Positions 1 to 6,466 of a stretch of 6,466 nt of DNA are shown in pieces. The position numbers were made by a program, and so were the translations under genes. Source of the stretch: Bacteroidota bacterium (GTDB taxonomy: Bacteria; Bacteroidota; Bacteroidia; Chitinophagales; Chitinophagaceae); assembly GCA_023429365.1 (NCBI GenBank), contig JAEYVW010000003.1:1-6466 (forward strand), in the 5' to 3' direction. Each line of letters begins with the position of its first letter. The stretch's first letter is position 1. The notes under the pieces were generated by a model, which worked only from the letters and a program-made list of their open reading frames with translations, was not told the origin of the DNA and ran no database searches.

Positions 1-2
1 GT

Positions 3-122
3 TTTTACAGGCAAAACGGGTTTAAAACTTTTGCCAAGTTTTGTCTGTTAAGCATCCTGGGAGTGTTCCTGGCATCGATATTAATGCTGGTCTTTTTCCT
101 GCTTTCAATTTTTCAAATTTAA
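3..122 (+). CDS. C-terminal end of a membrane protein, cut by the left edge
   Basis: An open frame enters from the left edge and stops at TAA 120-122, giving the last 39 residues of a protein. It begins with a short basic, polar stretch (FYRQNGFKTFAKF). A strongly hydrophobic run of about 24 residues follows (from CLLSILG to FFLLSIF), and the protein ends almost at once with QI. This is a clear terminal transmembrane helix. The basic residues before it suggest that its N-terminal side faces the cytoplasm. The stop lies 9 bases before the mazG start, so the two genes are probably co-transcribed. The pattern (YRQ, a lysine-rich turn, a last hydrophobic helix) is reminiscent of the C-terminal ends of DUF3667 proteins, common small membrane proteins in Bacteroidota. 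Too little is visible to assign a family, and no function can be given. Confidence 0.6.
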   Translation, partial: FYRQNGFKTFAKFCLLSILGVFLASILMLVFFLLSIFQI

Positions 123-131
123 AAACGGGCC

Positions 132-929
132 ATGGAGAATAGTTTGAGTAAAGCATTTCTAAGGTTGGTGTCGATCATGGATGATTTGCGAGAAAAATGT
201 CCCTGGGACCGTAAGCAAACCATACAAACCCTGCGGCAACTGACCATTGAGGAGACCTATGAACTTGCCGACGCCATCACCGAGGAAAACTGGAAGGGAC
301 TCAAGGAAGAGCTGGGCGATCTGCTGCTTCATATTTTATTCTATGCAAAAATTGGGAGTGAACAAAAGGAGTTCCAGCTAGAAGAAGTTATCAATTCCAT
401 AAGCGACAAACTCGTATTTCGACACCCGCATATTTATGGCGACGCGGCCAATGAAGGCAAGAAGGTAGAAGTCAGCGGTGAAGAAGAAGTGAAACGAAAT
501 TGGGAAAAGTTAAAATTAAAAGAAGGAAAAACCTCTGTGTTGGGAGGTGTTCCCAAGTCGTTACCCGCAACTGTGAAGGCGATGCGTTTGCAGGAAAAAG
601 CCAAACAGGTCGGCTTTGAATGGGAAAAGAAGGAACAGGTTTGGGAAAAAGTAGAGGAAGAGATAAGGGAATTGAAGGAAGTGATCGATACCGGCAGGCA
701 GGATAAAGTGGAAGAGGAGTTCGGTGACCTGGTATTTTCATTGATCAATTATGCACGGTTTTTGCAGGTGGATGCGGAAAACGCACTCGAACTAACCAAT
801 AAAAAATTCATCCACCGCTTTACTCAGATGGAAAAGCAGGCTTTAGAACAGGGCAGGGACCTGACAAAGATGAGCCTGAAAGAAATGGACAGCATCTGGA
901 ACAGTGTAAAACAACAGCCGGATTCGTGA
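132..929 (+). CDS. mazG: Nucleoside triphosphate pyrophosphohydrolase MazG
   Basis: This 265-residue protein is a full-length two-domain MazG. The family hydrolyses (d)NTPs to the monophosphate and pyrophosphate in the cytoplasm. It removes damaged or surplus nucleotides, and in E. coli it also affects ppGpp levels. The N-terminal domain (about 1-110) has the CPWDRKQT signature (23-30), the metal-binding EExxE motif (E40, E41, E44) and the matching ExxD (E60, D63), then VFRHPHIYGD (95-104). A linker with NWEKLK (123-128) leads to the C-terminal domain (about 145-262). That domain carries a second EExxE (E176, E177, E180) and ExxD (E196, D199), so both metal sites look intact. The ATG at 132 places CPWD where the family expects it. 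No Shine-Dalgarno sequence is visible, which is normal for Bacteroidota. The gene sits 9 bases after the upstream membrane-protein gene, and its stop overlaps the kinase start by 4 bases. The family call is secure; the preferred substrate cannot be read from sequence. Confidence 0.96.
   Translation: MENSLSKAFLRLVSIMDDLREKCPWDRKQTIQTLRQLTIEETYELADAITEENWKGLKEELGDLLLHILFYAKIGSEQKEFQLEEVINSISDKLVFRHPHIYGDAANEGKKVEVSGEEEVKRNWEKLKLKEGKTSVLGGVPKSLPATVKAMRLQEKAKQVGFEWEKKEQVWEKVEEEIRELKEVIDTGRQDKVEEEFGDLVFSLINYARFLQVDAENALELTNKKFIHRFTQMEKQALEQGRDLTKMSLKEMDSIWNSVKQQPDS
926..929 (+). other. GTGA start/stop overlap of mazG and the kinase gene
   Basis: The GTG start codon of the kinase shares bases with the TGA stop of mazG. 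No Shine-Dalgarno-like purine run precedes it (the upstream bases are acaacagccggattc). Translation of the kinase therefore probably depends on ribosomes finishing mazG. The overlap supports one operon. The coupling itself is inferred. Confidence 0.75.
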
Positions 930-3900
930 AGCCACTTGTAAGAAATAATTTGATCTGGAAATTTAGTTTGCTTCTGGCATCTGCATTTCTATTTGTGCTT
1001 TCATTTGTGTTCAACACGCTCTATACGAGTCGTTCTTCCGTAGCCGAAGAGGTGAAAGTGGCCGAGCGTTACCTGCATAAAAATGAAAAGGACTTCCGCG
1101 AGTTTGTAAAAGATACCTCCCTCGTTTTACGATTAGTCGAGAATAAAGAATCGGTTGATAAACTGGAAAAGCTGACCGGGAAAGATTATGGAATTTTTTT
1201 ATACCAGGTAAATCCTTCGGGTACTCTCACGCTGAAATTCTGGAGCAACCAGCTCATTTTACCGCCGCCCGAGACTTTCTGGATGGATGATCATGAGCAA
1301 TTCATGAAACTTTCCAATGGTCACTATCTGGTGATCAAGCGAAACCTGGTGGTCGACCAGTATACGATACTTGCCTATGCGCTGGTACCTGTACGATCGG
1401 ATTTTTTTCTTGAGACAGAATACCTGCCTCAGAAATTTGTGTATAGTGATATCGCCGACAACAGGGTTCAGATGAGCAATACGGTAACTGAATTTCCTGT
1501 TAAGTCACTCTCGGGAGAAACGCTTTATTACCTTGATAGAAAAGCAGCCGGTGCTGTACCATATAATAATAAACTGACGATCATCCTTCGGTTCAGTGGC
1601 TTATTGTTACTATTATTGTTTATACACCTGGTAGCCGAATCGCTGGCTAGCCGGAAGATATGGAAGGGCGTAGTTTTCCTGGGATTAAGCCTGGTTGGTA
1701 TTCGGCTAATCATCTATTTATTCCCTGGCCTGCTTAACCTGCGGCAATTTGAATTGTTTGACCCGCAAATATTCGGGTCCAATATTGTACAGCGATCACT
1801 TGGAGACCTTTTGTTGAATTCCGCATTTTTTTGCTGGATCGTTCTTTTCACCTGGTATAAAGTGCAGCACTTAAAGAATATCATCTCACCGCTCCCTTTC
1901 TGGATACGTGTGGCCGCAGGCGTTTTTTCCCTCTGCCTGCTGATCTATTCCACCTTCATTTTGTCGTCGGTGATCAGGAGCATCGTAGCTGACTCGAAGA
2001 TATCATTTGATGTGACCAATTTTTCCAGCCTTAACCGGTATACAGGTGTGGGGTTTTTAGTCCTGGCTACGCTTTCACTGGCCTATTATTATTTTACCCA
2101 GCTTTTATTCCGGATCATTTTCCCGCTGTTCAGGAATAATATCTGGCTGGTGTATTTCGCGATCGCTTTTTCCGGCCTGGTTTACCTGAGTTTAAAATCA
2201 GGTGACCCGACCGTTCTTTTTTACATCCCGGTGCTGGCCTGGTTGCTGCTTTATACCTGGATGGTGAACAGGGACGGAGTGATCCTGAATCGATTCCGTA
2301 TCAATATCGCAGGTATCCTGTTCTGGATCTTCATTTTCTCAGTTTCCATTGCAGCCATCATGCTCGCTGAAAACCGGAAAGTAGAGTGGGGTAAGCGGAA
2401 GTTTTATGCAGAAAAGCTGGCCGATCAGACCGATCGTTCGAGCGAGCGGCTGATGAATATTGCCATGACCTATCTCGACAATGATTTCTTACAGGAAAAT
2501 TTTTACCGGTTTGCAGATAGTGCCAGCAACAGGTATATGAGAGATAGTATTGTGTCGAGTAACTACAGCGGTTATATCAACAAGTATGATACCCGTATTT
2601 ACGCGTACGACTCCTCGGGCAATGCGCTCAACAATGACGATCCTACAACGTATGATGCGTTGAATACTATCGTTACGCTTCAGTCGCATCCGACCAGCAC
2701 CCCGGATCTTTTTTATTACGAAACCGCGTTTGACAAGTACACTTATATCACCCAAAGGGTCGTGACCGATTCCGCGAACAATAAACTCGGATATTTCTTC
2801 CTGATATCAAACCCGAAGAAATTCAGCAGCGATGCGCTTTTCCCCGAATTTTTCAGGCAATACAAAGGGAATGACCCGGAGAATTCGCCCATCTATTCTT
2901 ACGCGGTGTACAGTGAGAAAAAACTGACCCGGTTAACTAATCGCTACCCGTTTCCCACCCAGATCAATGAAGCTGATATACCTGTAAACAGGGAGTTTGA
3001 ACGGCGGAACAATGGTGAATTTGATGAACTCTGGTATAGGGCAAGCAATGATAAGGTAGTGGTAATGGCCCGTAAAGGGGATACGATCATCGAATCCATC
3101 ACCTTGTTTTCCTATATTTTCTGCTCTTTCCTTTTTCTTGTATTTTTTGTGCAGATATTATCGCTATTGCTGAAAGCTGTCTACGATAGGGAAGGTTTCC
3201 GCAATTTTTTCCATTTCAATATCCGCAACCAGGTACACAGCACGATTATCTTTGTCAGCATTTTCTCGTTTATCATTATCGGTGTCGCTACCATTACATT
3301 CTTCAAAAACCGGCATAATCGCAATAACAGTGATAAGCTCAGCCGTACAATGCGCATCATGGTTAATGAGATGGAGAAACGTATCGACAATGAGCATCCG
3401 TTTGGCGTGGTAGCACAGTTTTACGACACCGTATCAAATTATTCACTGCAGGACCTGATCCGGGAGGTTTCAGGAATTCATGGTGTCGACGTTACCGTTT
3501 ATGATCTTAACGGTGACCTGCAGGTGTCTTCTGATGCAAATATTTACGATAAAGGGGTTTTGAGCACGAAGATGAATCCCGACGCTTTTTTTAGATTGAG
3601 TCATCTCAACCTGGTGGAATATGTACAGAAAGAACGAATTGCTGACCTGTCGTACCTTAGTATTTATGCACCAGTTCGTGGGGAAGATGGGAAAGCATAT
3701 GCCTACCTTGGTATTCCCTATTTTACATCACAGTCTGAACTGGATCAGGAAATCTCAAACTTCATCGTAACAGTCATCAACCTGAACGCTTTTATCCTGT
3801 TGATCGCGGGATTGATAGCATTGTTCATTACAAACAGGATCACCCGTTCTTTCTCTATTATCAGCGACAAAATGAAAGAGGTGAATCTTGGGCGACTTAA

Positions 3901-4681
3901 TGAAGAAATTGTCTGGAACAGGAATGATGAGATCGGTGATTTGGTGAAAGAATACAATAAGATGGTCGCAAAACTGGAAGAAAGCGCTGAAGCCCTGGCC
4001 AAAACTGAAAGAGAAGGCGCCTGGCGGGAAATGGCGCGGCAGGTGGCGCACGAAATCAAAAATCCTTTGACACCGATGAAATTGAGCCTGCAGTATCTGC
4101 AGAAGTCGATTGATAGCAATCATCCCAATGTTAAAGAGCTTTCGAGCAATGTCGCTAACACACTGGTAGAACAGATAGATCACCTGTCGAAAATCGCCGC
4201 GGATTTTTCACAGTTTGCCAATATTACCTATACCAACATCGAGCAATTTGATCTGCACGATGTATTGCGGTCGCTCAAAGAACTCTACCAGGCTGATGAA
4301 AATATTGATTTTGTATGGTGGCCTGTCCATACGCAGTTGATGGTAAATGCCGATAAAACGCAAATGAACCGGCTGTTCACCAACCTGTTTGCCAATGCCG
4401 TTGAAGCTTGTGAAGGAAATGCATGTAGAATAGTGGTGACGGAAGAACTATATGACGGGCTGGTTCGAATCAACATCAAAGACAATGGCGAAGGCATACC
4501 CCAGGAAATGCAATCGCGGATCTTCATTCCAAATTTCACCACAAAATCTTCGGGTACCGGGCTGGGACTTGCGATGTGTAAGGGTATCGTGGAACAGGTG
4601 AAAGGAAAGATCTGGTTTGATACCGAAAAGGGAAATGGTACGACCTTCCACGTCGAAATTCCCCTCGCCGAACAATCCTGA
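926..4681 (+). CDS. Large 12-TM sensor histidine kinase, HAMP-HisKA-HATPase (NtrY-like core)
   Basis: This is a 1251-residue membrane sensor kinase. The kinase core is complete: a last membrane helix (about 945-968), HAMP (about 969-1022), an H-box with phospho-acceptor H1042 in VAHEIKNPLTP, then a HATPase domain. The ATPase has an N-box Asn (N1157 in NLFANAVEA), the G1 box DNGEGIP (1186-1192), an F-box (FIPNFTTK, from F1200) and the G2 box GTGLGL (1210-1215). The H-box resembles NtrY-type kinases, but I see no PAS domain between HAMP and HisKA. Hydrophobic segments lie near 13-29, 217-237, 248-266, 295-311, 329-349, 374-396, 405-423, 430-447, 461-481, 725-750, 771-793 and 945-968. Twelve crossings put both ends in the cytoplasm, in agreement with basic inner loops (for example 243-247, 312-328, 448-458). 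Three soluble segments then face outward: about 30-216, 482-724 and 794-944. The GTG start at 926 is chosen because it gives a basic N-terminus before helix 1 and overlaps the mazG stop (GTGA), which suggests translational coupling. No response regulator is adjacent. Ligand and partner are unknown. Confidence 0.93.
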   Translation: MKPLVRNNLIWKFSLLLASAFLFVLSFVFNTLYTSRSSVAEEVKVAERYLHKNEKDFREFVKDTSLVLRLVENKESVDKLEKLTGKDYGIFLYQVNPSGTLTLKFWSNQLILPPPETFWMDDHEQFMKLSNGHYLVIKRNLVVDQYTILAYALVPVRSDFFLETEYLPQKFVYSDIADNRVQMSNTVTEFPVKSLSGETLYYLDRKAAGAVPYNNKLTIILRFSGLLLLLLFIHLVAESLASRKIWKGVVFLGLSLVGIRLIIYLFPGLLNLRQFELFDPQIFGSNIVQRSLGDLLLNSAFFCWIVLFTWYKVQHLKNIISPLPFWIRVAAGVFSLCLLIYSTFILSSVIRSIVADSKISFDVTNFSSLNRYTGVGFLVLATLSLAYYYFTQLLFRIIFPLFRNNIWLVYFAIAFSGLVYLSLKSGDPTVLFYIPVLAWLLLYTWMVNRDGVILNRFRINIAGILFWIFIFSVSIAAIMLAENRKVEWGKRKFYAEKLADQTDRSSERLMNIAMTYLDNDFLQENFYRFADSASNRYMRDSIVSSNYSGYINKYDTRIYAYDSSGNALNNDDPTTYDALNTIVTLQSHPTSTPDLFYYETAFDKYTYITQRVVTDSANNKLGYFFLISNPKKFSSDALFPEFFRQYKGNDPENSPIYSYAVYSEKKLTRLTNRYPFPTQINEADIPVNREFERRNNGEFDELWYRASNDKVVVMARKGDTIIESITLFSYIFCSFLFLVFFVQILSLLLKAVYDREGFRNFFHFNIRNQVHSTIIFVSIFSFIIIGVATITFFKNRHNRNNSDKLSRTMRIMVNEMEKRIDNEHPFGVVAQFYDTVSNYSLQDLIREVSGIHGVDVTVYDLNGDLQVSSDANIYDKGVLSTKMNPDAFFRLSHLNLVEYVQKERIADLSYLSIYAPVRGEDGKAYAYLGIPYFTSQSELDQEISNFIVTVINLNAFILLIAGLIALFITNRITRSFSIISDKMKEVNLGRLNEEIVWNRNDEIGDLVKEYNKMVAKLEESAEALAKTEREGAWREMARQVAHEIKNPLTPMKLSLQYLQKSIDSNHPNVKELSSNVANTLVEQIDHLSKIAADFSQFANITYTNIEQFDLHDVLRSLKELYQADENIDFVWWPVHTQLMVNADKTQMNRLFTNLFANAVEACEGNACRIVVTEELYDGLVRINIKDNGEGIPQEMQSRIFIPNFTTKSSGTGLGLAMCKGIVEQVKGKIWFDTEKGNGTTFHVEIPLAEQS

Positions 4682-4715
4682 AATAATTAAACGTTTAGAT
4701 TAAGACACTTGGAAC
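4682..4715. other. Convergent intergenic gap without a clear terminator
   Basis: Only 34 AT-rich bases separate the stop of the kinase gene (plus strand) from the stop of the polX-like gene (minus strand). I see no GC-rich stem followed by a T-run in either direction. The only symmetry is a 10-base perfect palindrome, taaacgttta at 4688-4697, which has no loop and is too weak to call a terminator. Transcription from the two sides may overlap or end by another route. Confidence 0.6.
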
Positions 4716-6401
4716 TTAGATGCCGTGCTGTTGTTTTCTTTTTGACAGGAACGCATCGAATTGCTTCCGTGTAAAACTGCTCAGGTTTTGTTCTATGGTC
4801 AACCCGCCTTTTTGCGCAGCCAGTACACCATATTTGATATCGTTATAGCCATCCAGACTATGTGCGTCAGGATTGATGGATAACAACACATTTTTTTGCC
4901 TGGCGTAGTCAATCCATCGCCAGTCCATATCGAGTCGTCGCGGGTGTGCATTGATTTCAATGGCAATATTGTTTACCGCGCAGGTGTCGATGATGGTTTT
5001 ATGATCAAGAGGGTAACCTTTGCGACTGAGCAGGAGCCGGCCCGTCATATGACCCAGGATAGTGACATACGGATTTGACAGCGCCTTCATCACTCTAGAC
5101 ATAGCTTTTTCCTCCGTCATCTTGAGGTTGCTGTGAACTGAAGCGATGATGAGATCAAACCAGGACAAAACTTCGTCGGAGTAATCGAGGCTCCCATCGT
5201 TGAGAATATCGCATTCGATACTCTTGAATATTTTGAAGGGTGCGAACTTCTCATTCAATTCATCGATGTAGCGATGTTGCTCCCTGATCCTGTCTTCTGA
5301 AAGCCCCTTTGCGTAGGCTGCAGACCGGGAGTGATCCGAGATGACCAGGTATTCAAAACCGCGGTTGATGCATTCTGTCGCCATTTCCTCAATCGTGTTA
5401 AGGCCGTCGCTCCAGTTGCTATGACTATGAATCACCGATCTCACTTCGCCGGGCTGGATTAGATTTGGGATGCTGTTTGATTTTGCCAGCCCAATCACCG
5501 ATGCAGTCTCACGCATGCAGGGTGGGATGAACTGAATTTTCACGCTGGAAAAAACAGCTTCATCCGCATCACCGTCTTTTACGGTGAAATCCTGGTCGGG
5601 AAATTCTTTTTGAAAGGCATTAATAAACTCTACTGATCCTGTAGTAAGAAAAAGTTGCTCAGCCAGACTATTCCCACCCGTATACAGTCGCAGCTTTAGA
5701 CCGTTCTTTAGTTTAAACAACAAGCTGGATTCTGTTTCTTCCAACAATTCGGGTGGCTGGGCGGTAATAAACTTTGGCTTGATCGTTTCATTTTTTTCCA
5801 GCACCACAAATTCCAGCTCTTCGATAGTAAGTTCCTGCCTTCGGTAAGTTCCCGTTACGGAAACGCGATCGGGACCAAACAGCTTTTTCAGGTAACCGTC
5901 AATTTGCGGAAAGATCTCTTCCAGTTGCGCGTAAAGATAACTACCGGCGTGCTGCAGGTAATATTCAATCGATTCCTGGACATTCATCTGAGTCTTTTCA
6001 CCAAATCCCTTGAAGAGAGTAAGCCGGTTTTCATTACAGGCATACAGCAGTTCGCCCACCGACTCGATACCCATTTCTTTCCAGATGGTATGAATTTTTT
6101 TGGGTCCCAGGCCTTTCAGGTTCAGCATTTCAATAATACCAACCGGCGTGCGGGCGATATACTCATCAAGTACACCCAGCCTTCCCTGGTCGAGCATTTC
6201 TATTACTTTTTCACCCACGCTTTTCCCGATGCCTTGTATGCTGAACAGGTTTTCGCGAGGGGTGTCTTTTAACTGGAGTGGGAGTTTGTCGATATTAAAG
6301 GCTGCGATGGAGTAAGTTTTCGTTTTGAACGAATTCTCTCCATGTATATCCATCAGTTTTGCCAGGAGTGAAAAATTGTCGGCAATCGCGCTATTGTCCA
6401 T
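4716..6401 (-). CDS. polX: PolX-family protein: HhH, degenerate polymerase domain, intact PHP phosphoesterase
   Basis: This 561-residue protein has the standard bacterial PolX layout and near-usual length. Residues 1-150 form the 8-kDa-like and helix-hairpin-helix DNA-binding part, with hairpins at IQGIGK (55-60), LKGLGP (95-100) and FKGFGE (130-135). K65, in GEKV, aligns with the Pol beta lyase lysine (K72). The Pol-beta-like nucleotidyltransferase region (about 155-300) keeps GTYRR (184-188) and TGS (254-256). However, the catalytic aspartates are replaced: the two metal-binding Asp positions align to E195 and E197, and the third to K236. The C-terminal PHP domain (about 321-555) keeps all nine metal ligands: H325, H327, D332, H357, E396, H423, H451, D512 and H514. 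In characterised PolX proteins PHP gives 3'-5' exonuclease and AP-endonuclease activity in base excision repair. I infer that this protein retains nuclease and perhaps lyase activity but not DNA synthesis. The ATG start directly precedes the expected N-terminal helix; no Shine-Dalgarno sequence is visible. The gene is convergent with the kinase gene. Confidence 0.92.
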   Translation of the reverse strand: MDNSAIADNFSLLAKLMDIHGENSFKTKTYSIAAFNIDKLPLQLKDTPRENLFSIQGIGKSVGEKVIEMLDQGRLGVLDEYIARTPVGIIEMLNLKGLGPKKIHTIWKEMGIESVGELLYACNENRLTLFKGFGEKTQMNVQESIEYYLQHAGSYLYAQLEEIFPQIDGYLKKLFGPDRVSVTGTYRRQELTIEELEFVVLEKNETIKPKFITAQPPELLEETESSLLFKLKNGLKLRLYTGGNSLAEQLFLTTGSVEFINAFQKEFPDQDFTVKDGDADEAVFSSVKIQFIPPCMRETASVIGLAKSNSIPNLIQPGEVRSVIHSHSNWSDGLNTIEEMATECINRGFEYLVISDHSRSAAYAKGLSEDRIREQHRYIDELNEKFAPFKIFKSIECDILNDGSLDYSDEVLSWFDLIIASVHSNLKMTEEKAMSRVMKALSNPYVTILGHMTGRLLLSRKGYPLDHKTIIDTCAVNNIAIEINAHPRRLDMDWRWIDYARQKNVLLSINPDAHSLDGYNDIKYGVLAAQKGGLTIEQNLSSFTRKQFDAFLSKRKQQHGI

Positions 6402-6466
6402 GCCCGCAATTTAAAACTTAGTTTCTTATATATGCACTGGTTAGACCTGAACCTCGTAGAGGTGGC
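6402..6466. other. Right-edge region upstream of polX; possible divergent start at 6432
   Basis: These 65 bases lie upstream of the polX-like start and must hold its leader unless the gene is part of a longer minus-strand operon. On the plus strand an ATG at 6432 opens a frame (MHWLDLNLVEV) that runs off the edge and could be a divergent gene. On the minus strand two short frames enter from the edge and stop, one ending HLYEVQV and another ending YIRN, so the end of an upstream gene is equally possible. A small inverted repeat, acctc-gta-gaggt, lies at 6451-6463. A minus-strand box TAAGTTTT (6413-6420) resembles the Bacteroidota -7 element TAnnTTTG, but I find no matching -33 TTTG. No assignment is firm. 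Confidence 0.3.

Noticed and set aside
434..748. Minus-strand open frames inside mazG
   Set aside because: Their serine- and proline-rich translations are what the antisense of Glu/Lys-rich MazG codons gives. Both MazG metal motifs lie on the plus strand here.
3755..4183. Long open frame on the minus strand opposite the HAMP/HisKA region
   Set aside because: It lies wholly inside the kinase core on the opposite strand. The plus-strand frame has clear conserved motifs, and the minus-strand translation has no recognisable domain.
926..4681. Possible frameshift or assembly fusion explaining the very long kinase
   Set aside because: The frame is continuous with even codon character, and the 12-helix topology is self-consistent with the positive-inside rule from end to end, so a real long gene is the simpler reading.
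4688..4697. Perfect palindrome taaacgttta as a terminator or operator
   Set aside because: Ten bases with no loop and low GC cannot form a stable RNA hairpin. A single short palindrome in AT-rich DNA is expected by chance.
5904..6272. Plus-strand open frame opposite the N-terminal part of the polX-like gene
   Set aside because: It overlaps the three helix-hairpin-helix motifs of the minus-strand protein, and its own translation shows no family signature.
6413..6420. Minus-strand TAAGTTTT as a polX promoter -7 box
   Set aside because: It matches TAnnTTTG except the last base, but no TTTG lies at the expected -33 spacing and it sits only about 12 bases from the start codon.
6440..6466. Small inverted repeats (ggtt...aacc and acctc-gta-gaggt) as part of a tRNA
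   Set aside because: The loops do not match a T-loop (TTCRANY) or an anticodon loop with U33, and no acceptor-stem geometry can be built in the available bases.

Overview
This window looks like ordinary chromosome from a Bacteroidota bacterium, probably near the Chitinophagaceae. That assignment is an inference. It rests on the absence of Shine-Dalgarno sequences before all three main genes, the moderate base composition, and the protein types present. I see no mobile element, CRISPR array, tRNA or rRNA.

Layout: (1) 3-122 (+) is the last 39 codons of a membrane protein cut by the left edge. (2) 132-929 (+) is mazG, a two-domain nucleoside triphosphate pyrophosphohydrolase. (3) 926-4681 (+) is a 1251-residue membrane histidine kinase that starts with GTG inside the end of mazG (4-base overlap). 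(4) 4682-4715 is a 34-base convergent gap. (5) 4716-6401 (-) is a PolX-type protein with helix-hairpin-helix, Pol-beta-like and PHP domains. (6) 6402-6466 is a short right-edge stretch with no secure gene.

The first three genes are tightly packed on the plus strand (9-base gap, then 4-base overlap) and probably form one transcript. mazG would clean up nucleotide pools in the cytoplasm. The kinase would sense something outside the cytoplasmic membrane through three soluble segments. No response regulator lies in the window, so its partner is unknown. The PolX-like gene is convergent and would belong to a separate DNA-repair transcript.

Two things deserve attention. The PolX-like protein has lost all three catalytic carboxylates of its polymerase site (they align to E195, E197 and K236), yet it keeps all nine PHP metal ligands and a lysine that aligns with the Pol beta lyase nucleophile. 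It therefore looks like a nuclease/lyase repair protein built on a dead polymerase. The kinase has an unusual predicted 12-segment membrane topology with three extracytoplasmic segments, each containing a similar Cache-like strand-turn signature. I do not see convincing evidence for a wholly new multigene system.
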